A stretch of 64,000 nucleotides of DNA, taken from NCBI GenBank assembly GCA_030144725.1, contig JASKMD010000010.1, positions 957,958 through 1,021,957 of the forward strand, read 5' to 3'. The notes below the pieces were generated by a model. It was not told the DNA's origin and ran no database searches. It saw only the letters and a program-made list of their open reading frames with translations. The stretch is from Haematococcus lacustris (taxonomy: Eukaryota > Chlorophyta > Chlorophyceae > Chlamydomonadales > Haematococcaceae). Positions 53,548 through 63,544 of this stretch are shown in pieces. A program made the translations under genes and the position numbers. Every line of letters starts with the position of its first letter. Position 1 is the first letter of the stretch.

Positions 53548-54416
53548 GGGCTGTGGCTAGAGACGACGACGCTGGCGCTGCTGGTATCCGTCCCTGTTGT
53601 GTTGGGCGGAGTGGGAGGGGGTAGGTGGCGGTGCTTGTCCCTGGTAGGCTGGGTGTGCCTGTGATGCTGGCTGTGGTGCCTGCTGGCGTCTAGGTGGAGG
53701 CGGTGGGGGTGGCGGTGGTGCCACGTAGCGTGTAGATACGCCTACAGGTGCACTAGGTGCTACAGCAAGGCTGCGCACAATGCCTAGGAGCTGCTCTATG
53801 TATTCACGCTGTTGAGCAAGCTGCTCACCTCGTGCCCTTGCTAGCCCGGAGTAATAGTCCGCTGCCGCCTTGAAAGATTGGCAGTGCTGACACCCTTGCA
53901 GCGCCTGTTGCGCCTCACGGTTACCCGTGGAAACTAAAGCAAACGTTGGGCTGCGAAGTCACTCCTACAAATTAATCCCTGCATTCTTCCCTGCGTTTTT
54001 GACCAACCTTGTCCGATCGGACTGAAATTTTGATGGGTGGTGTTTCGCAGAAAATAAAACATATTGTTTTTCGAAATTATTTCTCAAAAAACAATATGTT
54101 TTATTTTCTGCGAAACACCATCCATCAGAATTTCAGTCCGATCGGACAAGGTTGGCCAAAAACGCAGGGAAGAATGCAGGGATTAATTTGTAGGAGTGGT
54201 TGCTCAGGCTGTGCGAGCTGGGTGCGCGTTCGGGAGTGTACCCGAAACAATAGGCTGGTATTCTCCGCTTGGCGAAGGGCTAAGAGAAGGGCTGGACGGG
54301 CTGTAAGATGAGGCTGAATTCCGCGGGGTGCTAGCCCCGGACGGCAGGTCTACGTCCAACGCCTCGTCGAAGGTCAGTGGCACTGCGATGAACGTAAAAG
54401 GGGAAACCAGATGCAA
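53548..54416 (-). pseudogene. gypsy upstream ORF / leader, broken by a MITE
   Basis: Just inside the LTR a minus-strand frame starts at 54416 (LTFDEALDVDLPSGASTPRN) and is Ser/Pro-rich. After a MITE (53960-54198) coding-like sequence resumes (EAQQALQGCQHCQSFKAAAD, then a polyproline stretch near 53700) and stops at 53557, shortly before the gag ATG. It may be an extra N-terminal gag domain or a separate ORF. Stops and the MITE make it non-functional. Confidence 0.5.
53960..54198. mobile_element. Hairpin MITE copy 1 (239 bp)
   Basis: Almost the entire element is one inverted repeat beginning CACTCCTACAAATTAATCCC, with arms of about 113 bp around a short AT-rich centre. GT flanks both ends (2-bp target duplication). 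A few arm mismatches are present. Copy 2 at 61787-62025 has the same length. Confidence 0.88.
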
Positions 54417-54420
54417 CAGT

Positions 54421-54865
54421 TGTTATGCGTGGGTCCGGAAAAACCGTAAATGCAAGCGCAAATGGACTAAAGACGTTCGTCGGCCTGGAGCTGGCCTCTA
54501 GAAGTCTCGTAGTGTTAACTACGGCTATGTCTCAGCTTAACGCTGGAGCTAAGGACCGCTATGGCTGACTTACTATTGCTTATAAAGCAACAGCGCCCGA
54601 ATTCACTAAGAACCGTGGGAGACCGAAGAACCGTAGGTGGTCGAGGCAGACCGACCGAAACCGTTAGGGAGACGTCTTACAGTATTCCGTGGACAAAGGA
54701 CTATTGTTCTTCAGTTCTCTTCTCTCCGTAAACACTACAACAACTCGCTTAAAACCTACCGACATCATTCAGTGAGAAACAACGTCATTAGGCAACGTGG
54801 CACTTCATGTAAAAGAAAACCAGCATTTGTTCATGTATCCTACTGTGCAATCGTGTACTCTTACA
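54421..54865 (-). repeat. Ty3/gypsy LTR (445 bp)
   Basis: Read on the minus strand it starts TGTAAGAGTACACG and ends CACGCATAACA. A polypurine tract (GTGGGGGAGAG, 54866-54876) lies directly upstream, as required for a 3' LTR of the integrase-bearing element. A TATA-like TTTATAAG is at about 54580-54587. The same LTR lies upstream of the gag at 53547, so it could be shared by two tandem elements. A loosely matching primer site (TGGTTTCCCC) follows about 10 bases inside. Confidence 0.72.
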
Positions 54866-54996
54866 CTCTCCCCCACTTGGAGAGAGCTTCGTCCCGAAGC
54901 GTGCAGTTGAAAGTGCTATGTGTGTGCCATGCAACCAACAATGTGACAACAACAGACAGGCAGGCATGTGTTCAAACAACTCTATCCAACCCTAAC

Positions 54997-56226
54997 CTAC
55001 GCTGGCTGCATCCATCCCTTGGGCTGCTTGGTGCGGAAAGCATATGCCCGCAACAGCTTCTTGAGGACGTTCTGGGTCATGTCTTCCTGTAATTGTGCCA
55101 GAGGCACCCAGCTGTTCTCGTGTTCAGGGTGGCCAAGCCACTTCACTTGCAGCTGGAGTTTACCGCGCTGGAAGCGGTGGTTGCGGAAGGCTTCTACGTG
55201 GTAATGAGCTTCACCATCGATGATGTCTGGCTCGGGCGGAGGGGCGGGGTTGCGAGTGGGGAACCGCGCACTGCCATCGTGGTGCAACTTGACGTGCGAC
55301 ACGTGTACAACCGGGTGGACTGATTTCCACTCAGCAGGTAGTTGAAGCCGCAGGGCGACAGGGGTGACGACCTCTAGGACCTTGAAGGGGACGTGCTGCC
55401 TGGGGGTAAACTTGCGGGCGACGCCGGCAGCTTGCGTGGCTGGTCTGATGTGGGTAAAGAAGCTATCACAAAGGTAAACCATGTCACCAGTGGAGAATTT
55501 ATGATCCTGACGGTGGGCATTGGCATACTTGACCTGCCGCTCTTGAGCTTTAATGAGGTGTTGTGTAGCGGCGGCGATGTTGGTAGCCATGCGCTGCAGG
55601 AAGGCTGGGGCACTCTCGCCGGTATCTGGTGTGACCCGTGCTTGAGCAGATGATGACACTGCTAGAGACAATGGAGTGTGAGGTTCCTGGCCGGAGTTGA
55701 GCATGAAAGGGGAATAGCCAGTACTGGCCTGGACAGATGCGTTGTAGGCAAACTCAACGGCGGTGAGGTGGTTGTCCCAGTCTGTGTGGTGCGGCGAGAC
55801 GTAGTTGCGCAACATGTCTTCAATGGTGCGGTTAGCGCGTTCAGTCTGACCGTCAGTCTGGGGATGGTTGGCTGTGGAGATATTCAAGTGGGTCCCGGTC
55901 TTCGCAAAGAGCTGTTGCCAGAAGTTGGAAGTGAACCTGGGGTCCCGATCAGAGATGATGACCTTGGGGAGGCCGTGGTACTTGAAGACAGAGTCGAAGA
56001 AGAGTTGGGCCAGCTCAGGGGCTGACACCGTGGTGGTGGTGGGGACAGTATGGATCATTTTAGTCAGCTTGTCCACAAAGACGACAATGGCGTCGTGGCC
56101 AGCCGAGGTGACAGGTAGCTGGGTGATCAAGTCCATGCTGACCTGCTCCCACCGGTGCTGGGGCACGGGCAAAGGCTGCAAAAGGCCAAATGGTGAGGTG
56201 GCTGTCCCGCCTTGTCTACTGGCCAC
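54997..56226 (-). CDS. Ty3/gypsy integrase with chromodomain (chromovirus-type), 3' pol
   Basis: A 409-codon open frame. The integrase catalytic core shows the first Asp in VSMDLITQLP, the second in IISDRDPRFTSNFWQQL and Glu in TERANRTIEDMLRNY (DDE triad). FAYNASVQASTGYSPF and a DMVYLCDSFF block follow. A C-terminal chromodomain (HRFQRGKLQLQVKWLGHPEH, then ENSWVPLAQLQED) marks the chromovirus lineage and would direct insertion to heterochromatin. The N-terminal H2C2 zinc finger is missing here and sits inverted at 56195-56299, so the pol is rearranged. Polypurine tract and LTR follow on the same strand. Confidence 0.88.
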   Translation of the reverse strand: MASRQGGTATSPFGLLQPLPVPQHRWEQVSMDLITQLPVTSAGHDAIVVFVDKLTKMIHTVPTTTTVSAPELAQLFFDSVFKYHGLPKVIISDRDPRFTSNFWQQLFAKTGTHLNISTANHPQTDGQTERANRTIEDMLRNYVSPHHTDWDNHLTAVEFAYNASVQASTGYSPFMLNSGQEPHTPLSLAVSSSAQARVTPDTGESAPAFLQRMATNIAAATQHLIKAQERQVKYANAHRQDHKFSTGDMVYLCDSFFTHIRPATQAAGVARKFTPRQHVPFKVLEVVTPVALRLQLPAEWKSVHPVVHVSHVKLHHDGSARFPTRNPAPPPEPDIIDGEAHYHVEAFRNHRFQRGKLQLQVKWLGHPEHENSWVPLAQLQEDMTQNVLKKLLRAYAFRTKQPKGWMQPA

Positions 56227-56331
56227 GCATGGCAGCTGCAGTGCATGACTACATTCGCACTTGCACCCACTGCCAGCGGAACAAGTCTAGCACCACAAAA
56301 CCATTTGGCCTTTTGCAGCCTTTGCCCGTGC
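56163..56331. repeat. Foldback: 32-bp perfect inverted repeat around an inverted integrase zinc finger
   Basis: Arms 56163-56194 and 56300-56331 are exact reverse complements (both encode KPFGLLQPLPV-like sequence). The plus strand between them encodes the integrase H2C2 finger (LVYWPRMAAAVHDYI, TCTHCQRNK), which belongs immediately upstream of the minus-strand core. The segment is therefore inverted relative to the rest of pol. Confidence 0.85.
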
Positions 56332-56667
56332 ATGAGACTCAAGGGTTTGCCAGGCGTCCTCTGCTGAGTCCGCGTTCTTGACAGTGAAGATGTGGAGATT
56401 GGAGACGTGCCGCTGGATGAAGGCTTTGGCTTTCCGATCCAGGGCTGTTTCTGCGCGAGAGCGGGTAAGCTCAGCAGCATACGCTGCCTGCTCCTGCTGA
56501 GTGGCGTTGGCTGCTGACGCAGTGGGTAAGGGGGTGACGCCGTCGACGACGACGGACCAGAGGCCTGCTTCGATCAGCAGGCCCTCAGTCCGGATGCTCC
56601 AGATCGGCCAGTTGTCATCATCGAGAATGGTAGCTTGATTGCCAGAGATAGAGGGATTAGTTGCCAT
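56332..56667 (-). pseudogene. copia gag N-terminal fragment
   Basis: From the ATG at 56667 the frame gives the same gag start as 1358 (ILDDDNWPIWSIRTEGLL) and breaks after DAWQTLES, where it joins the gypsy foldback. About 110 codons remain of a gag of some 250. Confidence 0.85.
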
Positions 56668-56742
56668 CGCTGGTCGACTCGGCTGTCAACCACACGAACC
56701 CTAGCCAGCAACTTACTGGCGTCTTAACACGCGTCAGCGCGT

Positions 56743-56754
56743 GGGCCCATAACC
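56743..56754 (-). other. Candidate copia primer-binding site, second copy
   Basis: Same 12 bases, GGTTATGGGCCC on the minus strand, directly inside the second copia LTR as at 1434-1445. Confidence 0.5.
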
Positions 56755-56995
56755 TGTTAAGATTGCACGGGCAGAGATTACACAGAACTGCCATAACAAG
56801 CTGGCGCATAGCACGCGCCTACCTGTTAAGATTGCACGGGCAGACGACGACACCAGTTCAGGGTGCCGTTCTTTGCCTGGCAACTGCTCTATATCAAGCA
56901 GTCACACTCGTACACTCTTCGGCTAGGCCGCTGGCACACGCCCTACTATCCCGGTGCTCTAAGTCAACTGCACCGGGAGGGCAAGTTTTCCAACA
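56755..56995 (-). repeat. copia LTR, second copy
   Basis: TG...CA-bounded segment related to 1446-1728 (shared GCACGGGCAGACG, ACACCAGTTCAGGGT and AACTGCACCGGGAGGG) but clearly diverged. It precedes the gag fragment on the minus strand. Confidence 0.65.
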
Positions 56996-59892
56996 AGAGG
57001 CAGCCTGGACCCAGCGCGGCGTGAATGGCGCATCCAAGCTAATTTTCAACCAGCATGTAACAGCGCTTAATATCGCATTCTTCAGCGCAGGTTCAGTCCA
57101 CATGTGACAGCAACTTCAAAGTGTTCTAATAGCTGGTGCCACTGGTTCCTTAACAGCCAAAAGCAGCTAGAATTAGTCAAAAAGATGCAGAGATTGAGCA
57201 GAAATATGTGTAACCGCCCACACATGAAACGGCCCACACATCAAGACAACGCGTTTCTGTTCTAGTAACACGTTACGAGCACTCACAAGGAGCCGCACAG
57301 AACTGGCAGTTCATCATTTGACGTCCTGGTTGGCCAGGAAATCGGCCGAGAAAAGTGCAAGAAAATGAATTTGACCCGACACGACTTGCACGCTGTTCGG
57401 GTGCAGGGACAGGCCACACGCCATACAGACTCCCTCATACATGTCATCAGCACTAGCACTAGCACTAGAACACATGTCAGGGGGGGTACTGCGCCCGACC
57501 AAAAATTCAAACTTTTGAAAAGTTGGGCCGCTGAGCGCGATAGCTGTTTGCTGATCACAGCCCCATTAAGCAGGCCAATCCCGGCACAACGCGACCAATA
57601 TTCTTATCACCCCCGCCCGCCCCGGCACAGGTGCACATCAGCCCGAGCAGCCGCTAGCTTCGCTTTGATGACCTGCACCGCCCTGCGCAAAAATCGCTGT
57701 AAAACTCTTAAAGATCAGTCGGATAGTTATCAGGGGTGCAGCCAATGGCGGGGGTGACCAGCTGCTACTACCACATCTGCGATGGGTGCTTGCAGTCCTA
57801 CTAGATGTTTGCCTTTAGATACTTGTTGCTCATCTACTGCCGCCACCACCAGCTAATATTAGCAAGTTGGCTCGGAGCTAATACGCCGAGACACGCCCTA
57901 CTCAGCTGTGACACACCTGAGAAAATATACAAATGGGCCAGCATGGACAAACCAGGCCACCTCGTGCCGCGATTTTTGCACCCGCTCGTTGTAGAGGTCC
58001 CGTCAGGGCTGTCCCCCGGTTATTCCTTGCGCCCACCAAAGTCGACACCTTAATGCCAAGCTTGTTTTGATCATAGCTGCAAGGCCGAAATTGCTGTGTA
58101 TAGCTCCGTACCGCTCGCTGCCCGAGTCGCAAACTTTTCCCGAACACATGTAATCGGCCGTCCTGCTGGGTTAGCAGCGAGTAAGGACAGCTCGCACTTG
58201 CTCCGTTGCATAGCTGCAACAATGAGCGCGTGTGGCTCACTAACCGTGGACCCGACTGCGACTATGCAGGGGTGCTGCAAACCCGGCCCCCGGTCCAGCC
58301 AGGGCGACATCTGGGCTGAAACTACACCTTCAAGCTCGTTTGTGCATAAGGTACGCAATAGAAGTGACTGGACCACCATGCATGCAGCGAGTGCACAGTG
58401 GCAGGTGATCACATCACATCACACACTGTGTGGTGCTAAGGGTCACGGACGTAAAATTAATGATAAGGGGTGTCGACAATGGTCACAGTAGTGTTGTGCC
58501 TTGGTTTCAGCTAAAGGTAAAAATGCAGGCACACTCCTACAAATTAATCCCTGCGTCCGTCCCTGCGTCAGGCCGCCCCAACATGGGGTTGGTAATATGC
58601 ATGCAATTACTCACTCAATACTGCACCGTTTTTGATAGCGATTGTAACATTGGCAGCTGCGATTTAGTCCGCGTAATCTGACCTTCAGCGCAAGCCATTG
58701 CATTCTTTGCTCGCGTACTGCCACATGTGCCCGCGAACAAATCACACCGGCGAGACGGGTCTCCTTGGCACGGTGAGCCACATCGCTGTGACCCCATCTA
58801 CCTGGCGTAGTGAGCTGGTTGTGCACAAATGGAATGTCCGGCTAACACCCAACGCGATGCCTGCCGGACGTGCAGGGCACCTAGACGGGGTGATTGCAAC
58901 ATATATTCGTGTTCGCTTCTCGCCGAAGACATCATTTGGGTCGGCGCACATTAAGGTATTCACTGGGTTACACCCCCCCTCCTCCACTGTGTCCTCCACT
59001 GTGTTGCACCGGTTGCACCTAGAGAAAAAGCGATGTTTGTTCTTGACTCATTGGCGCATCTCTTGAAACAAACCGCACCACAAATAGCCCTGGCCTCGTT
59101 CAGTTTGACACTTTCAAAGTTACATCATGTTCACCAGGCTGGTTCAAGGCCAAGGCATGCAACTACTCACCATGCCCGCCCCCCCTTCACCCATCATTGC
59201 AGGAGCCCACCTCATTGAGCCTGACCACCACCTCCCAGCCCTTCCCCTCGCCCCCTCCCCAAGCACACCCCCTCCTAGCCCACCCCTCCCAGCCCACCCC
59301 TCCCAGAGCACCACTGTGGGGTGGCAGTTGAGCTATGAAACTTTGCACGCAGGTGGATGGCATGTAGGGGAGCGTAACTCTTAGAGGAGCCCAGTCCAAA
59401 TTCGGCCATGGTGTGGAGTTGTGTGACTGACTGCATGGCTCTGGCCCTGAGATCGGCTAAGGGAGTTGGGGGTCACCGACCAAAGTGAGCTTTTGGATTA
59501 GCTGAGTATGAGCGTTTGTAACAATGTCTGAGAGGAGCTTAACCTAGTAAGTAGCATGCTGTAAGTCAAAATGGTCGAGCTGTGGCATTGCCCTCCAGGT
59601 ATGGGGGGGAGGTGGGCTCAGTGCCACATTGCCGCAACCGTTCTCCGATCCGACTGCTGCTGCCGATGCGTATGCTCGTATAGAGCAGCCTAAGCGACGC
59701 GGGCGGTCGCAGCGATGACTGCATGCTCCGCAACGGCTTAAGTTTGAATTCCTAACTTTGATGCTTTGCTGTGCACGGCCTACTAACTGGATAATTCCAT
59801 AAAGTGGGTGAAAGGTAGCTGGCTGGGTTGCCTACATTGTGAATCATCTAGCATAATATTTGGCGCAGGGAGTGCAGAGTTACAGCCGTCCT
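56996..59892. other. Region without a recognised gene
   Basis: Mixed single-copy-looking sequence. Contents I can name: a truncated MITE terminus (CACTCCTACAAATTAATCCC) at 58532-58563 followed by a CCCAACATGGGGTTGG palindrome, C-rich sequence at about 59225-59310 and a diverged relative of the 5520-5680 transposon sequence at about 59390-59640. Short ORFs show no family motif. Confidence 0.5.
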
Positions 59893-60341
59893 ACTACCAG
59901 GGGTAGGTTTTCTGTTAGTTGGGGTCCCCCGACCTTGCGTGTTTCCGATCGGGCTGAAATTTTGATAGATGGTAATTTACAAAAAATAAAACATATTTTG
60001 CAAGAAATGTATTTTGAAATAATCAACAGCTGTTGCGCTGTGACCCGCAACCTATCCCTGCACTCATCCCTGCACTCTAGCCACAGGGCCACAGCGCAGC
60101 CGCCTTTAACTTTTTTTAAATATTTTTTCTAAATACTGAAAAATATGTTTTACATTCTGCAAACTACCATCTATCAAAATTCCAGCCCGATCGGACTAGG
60201 TCGGTCAACACGCAGGGACGGACGCAGGGATTAATTTGTAGGAGTGCAATTCCGGCATAGTTTCAACCAAGTCCCCACACTCAGGCGACCCCAACTAACA
60301 AAAAATGACAGGAAATGATAGGAAACCGACCCCTGGTAATC
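59893..60341. mobile_element. Nested inverted-repeat element (MITE-like)
   Basis: The outer ends TACCAGGGGTAGGTTT...GTTAGTTGGGGTC (59893-59925) recur inverted at 60287-60341, with small inserts. Inside lies a degraded relative of the 239-bp hairpin MITE. Confidence 0.6.
59934..60246. mobile_element. Diverged hairpin MITE, left terminus lost
   Basis: Carries the MITE's CCGATCGG...AAAATAAAACATAT left arm and the right arm ending ATTAATTTGTAGGAGTG at 60246. The centre is replaced by unrelated sequence and the left CACTCC terminus is missing. Confidence 0.65.
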
Positions 60342-60839
60342 AAAACGACGCCGCGTCTCAGCCACGTGGTTTCTATTTATGTTTCGCACATCCCTGGATA
60401 GAGGACTCTGTCAGCTATGCGGTGCAGCTTGTAACATTAATTACTGTGCACTGTGCTGAGTGCTATGGCGGCTCAAATCTTGACATTTAAATTCATGCCA
60501 GTTTTGCTCATGCGGGCCTCGCCGCGACCGACCGCCGCGACCGACGTGGCCCAGTAGCCTCTGCAAACAGTCAGGGACAGTCGCCGCAGTCAAAACAATG
60601 CACATGGCACGCCAAACCGATGTAACGACGCCCCTCCACCCATGCTCGGAAGTATACAAGGCTGCTGCATTGCTTGACCGCTACGTGAGTAGTACCTACT
60701 ACCTGGCCACTCGGTAAGGCCACTCAAGGTGTGTGGGCCATTGCTACGTTACCTTGCTCGATATGTTGGGTCCGATCCCTCCCGCCCGCCCTCCGCTTGC
60801 GTGTCGAGCTTGTGTCCAGCTCCGCCCTGACCCCCTGCT
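60342..60839. other. Unassigned sequence
   Basis: No gene recognised. Ordinary-complexity sequence leading into the 63-bp minisatellite. Confidence 0.4.
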
Positions 60840-61105
60840 GCTCAGCTGGAGGGGTGGGCAGCCCAGGGGAAGCACCAGCACCAGCTGCCTGCTGCTGCCA
60901 GGGGGGTGCAGCAGGAGGGGGGGGCAGGTCAGGGGCGGCACCAGCACCAGCTGCCTGCTGCTGCCAGGGGGGTGCAGCAGGAGGGGGGGGCAGGTCAGGG
61001 GCGGCACCAGCACCAGCTGCCTGCTGCTGCCCAGGGGGTGCAGCAGGAGGGGGGGGCAGGTCAGGGGCGGCACCAGCACCAGCTGCCTGCTGCTGCCCAG
61101 GGGGG
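60840..61105. repeat. 63-bp minisatellite
   Basis: About four tandem units containing GCACCAGCACCAGCTGCC and GTGCAGCAGGAGGGGGGG. Because 63 is divisible by three, periodic ORFs appear on both strands; I do not regard them as genes. Confidence 0.85.
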
Positions 61106-61786
61106 CAAGGGGGGCGGGCTGGGAGGGGGTGGGAGGGGGGGTGGAGTGCGGGGCTGGGGTTGGGAGGGGGTGAGCGGAGGTAGGAAGGCGATGTTGGGCT
61201 GGGGAGGTGGGGGGCAAAGTCGGGTCACGCCAATGTCATTTCGAGCAGGCCTGATTAACTAATTGCCATGCTTTCTTCTCCAGCAGCTGTGACGTTGAGT
61301 AAGGAACAGAGTTATGTATCGAAAATCTGGAAAGTCAAAGTGGTCAGCCCACAACATGCCATTTTGTGGCTGAGGGTCCCTTTTCTTGTGGGACTGGCGA
61401 GAGAGATACGCACATTTCCCGCGTTTGCAGCAATGTCGATACATAACATGCCCAGCGATAGCCCTCCAACACCGCCTGCACCAACAAGAGGCTCGCGGAG
61501 CGAGCAAGGCGGGCTGAAATGTGATTGTACTTCCGGCTGGATGCCAGGCGGAGTTCCCTCATTGGTTGCACTACTCACCACTAGAACAATCGGTGCTGAG
61601 CAGCTGAGGTGTGTCCGCGATCGCTTGCACCAGCAAGGACTCTGATGCAACGATTAACGCGCCGCTTGCCAGGATACGAGCAATATTGCGCAGCTGCCAA
61701 TGCGATAGAAGCTACTGAAAACGGTACACTTTGTAGAGAGTACTTGCATCAAGATTACCAACCCCATGTTGGGACATCCTGACCCA
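61106..61786. other. Unassigned sequence before MITE copy 2
   Basis: G-rich tail to about 61215, then sequence with a plus-strand open frame (61268-61645) lacking recognisable motifs. The last 35 bases contain an inverted copy of the CCCAACATGGGGTTGG block seen at about 58575. Confidence 0.4.
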
Positions 61787-62025
61787 CACTCCTACAAATT
61801 AATCCCTGCGTTCTTCCCTGCGCTTTTGACCAACCTTGTCCGATCGGACTGAAAATTTGATAGATGGTGTTTTGCAGAAAATAAAACATATTGTTTTTTG
61901 AGAAATATTTTCAAAAAACAATATGTTTTATTTTCTGCAAAACACCATCTATCAAATTTTCAGTCCGATCGGACAAGGTTGGTCAAAAGCGCAGGGAAGA
62001 ACGCAGGGATTAATTTGTAGGAGTG
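61787..62025. mobile_element. Hairpin MITE copy 2 (239 bp)
   Basis: Same family and length as 53960-54198. The arms match essentially perfectly for about 113 bp, so it is probably a young copy. CA flanks both ends (2-bp target duplication). Confidence 0.9.
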
Positions 62026-62057
62026 CACATGCAACACGTCCTATGTACACTTTGCAG

Positions 62058-62433
62058 GTACATGCCAACGTTCCCACATCCCTACAAAGGGGAAGATGTG
62101 CAGGTGGAGGGCGCTTTGGTCAAGTTGGACCGCTGCGTGATCTTCAAGGTGACGACTGCACCATGTGTGCAAGGCAAATGGAAAGCATGGACTACTTTGT
62201 GCATGGCACCCAACGAGGATGGGAGAGACACAGTCTGGGAAGTACTACGTGATGTTTCTAACTTCAGCGGCCAGGCCCATCTTGGCTATGAGCGCGGTGA
62301 TCCTCTAGGGCCAGCCACCCTTGTTGACAAAACACTCCGAGCTGGGTGTGATGCAATGCACCTTCCCCTTGTAGCCCACTGCAAGTGTGTGCAACGGGTG
62401 AAGATGGAGGCTAGCATACGTAACAGCAGGAAC
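62058..62433 (+). CDS. Unrecognised open frame
   Basis: Plus-strand frame of mixed amino-acid composition (VQVEGALVKLDRCVIFKV, WTTLCMAPNEDGRDTVWEV, RAGCDAMHLPLVAHCKCV) that looks more protein-like than the repeats around it. It may be an exon, as a TTTGCAG acceptor-like sequence lies just upstream at about 62055, or a transposon remnant. No family is recognised. Downstream it runs into a G-rich minisatellite. Confidence 0.3.
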
Positions 62434-62439
62434 AGCACG

Positions 62440-62697
62440 GGTCCTGGGGGGGGGGCTGGAGGGCAAGGTGTGGTGTTGGGGCAGTGGGCACCACCCTCGC
62501 CACGCTCCCCGCCACCTGCCCCGGTGTTGGGCAGCAGCAGCAGCAGCATGGGTCCCGGAGGGGGGGGGCTGGAGGGCAAGGTGTGGTGCTGGGGCAGTGG
62601 GCACCACCCTCGCCACGCTCCCCGCCACCTGCCCCGGTGTTGGGCAGCAGCAGCAGCATGGGTCCCGGAGGGGGGGGGGCTGGAGGGCAAGGTGTGG
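62440..62697. repeat. Minisatellite of about 110 bp
   Basis: Two full and one partial unit containing GGGCAGTGGGCACCACC, a CAGCAG run and a poly-G block of changing length. Confidence 0.85.
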
Positions 62698-63544
62698 CGC
62701 CAATCCATCCCCAAGGAGGCAGTTACAGCGGTGGTGTCATTGGGCCCAGTGAGAGGAAGAGTTGGGCATCCTTGTTTGTGCCCGCAGCCCCCGCAACCCC
62801 TGCCCCAAAGCCTTCCTTGTCGCCTGGTTCTACCCCTTCCCAGCAGTGCGTGTTGGCTCAGTTACTATCTTTTGGGCTTGTACCTTATGACAACGCCGGG
62901 CAAGGCCGCTGTGGACTCGAGTCTTTGTGGCATGGGTTGGAGTTATCAGGTACAGCAATACAGGTGTGGTGCCATCAGGGCTGTGGGATACGGGCTTACG
63001 GAATACGGATCCGCTTACGTGCTTACCGTAATACGTGGTCACACGCGTAAGGTTCCGCCTAACCAATCCGTAAGGGTTCCGCCGTAAGGGGCCCATGCAA
63101 GCATGCGGGGCATCTTCTTCGCCTTTCCCCTTCCGCCTTCCCTGCTTCCGCCAACCCTGCTTTCCCTTGTTCCGCAAACCTAAAATACTTGCTTACTTTG
63201 TTACTTGGTGTGTTTGCAACCTTAACTCATCCCAACCTCTCGCAGCCCAACCATCAGCCATCAACATCAACTTCAGCCTCGTGCCTAAGCAGGTCTGCAC
63301 TGTCACAGCAGCTGCTGGGTTGCTAGGCTGCCGAACCTTGAACCCTCCCCATCTCAGCCATGCAATGAAGTCATGCATGCAGTGAACTGGCGCCCTTGTA
63401 GCGTGCGCCACTGACGTGAGTATTGCGCCAGATGCCTTCCAGCACCTGCACGACATGGGGTAGTAGTAGGTGTCACAAGCAGAAAGATGGCACAGTAGTA
63501 GGTGGCACAAGCAAAAAGATGCCTCTTTGGCTCACCTCTTGGTC
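62698..63544. other. Unassigned sequence
   Basis: Contains a cluster of CTTACGG/CCGTAAG motifs in both orientations at about 62990-63090 and CTTCCGCC-rich sequence to about 63180. No gene recognised. The part next to 63545 is the 3' flank of the hAT remnant. Confidence 0.45.

Noticed and set aside
57365..58491. Medium-length plus-strand frames between the copia LTR and the MITE region
   Set aside because: No recognisable domain or conserved motif, and no splice-linked exons.
60731..61262. Three-frame ORFs with Ala/Cys/Gly repeats
   Set aside because: They follow the 63-bp minisatellite, whose length is a multiple of three.
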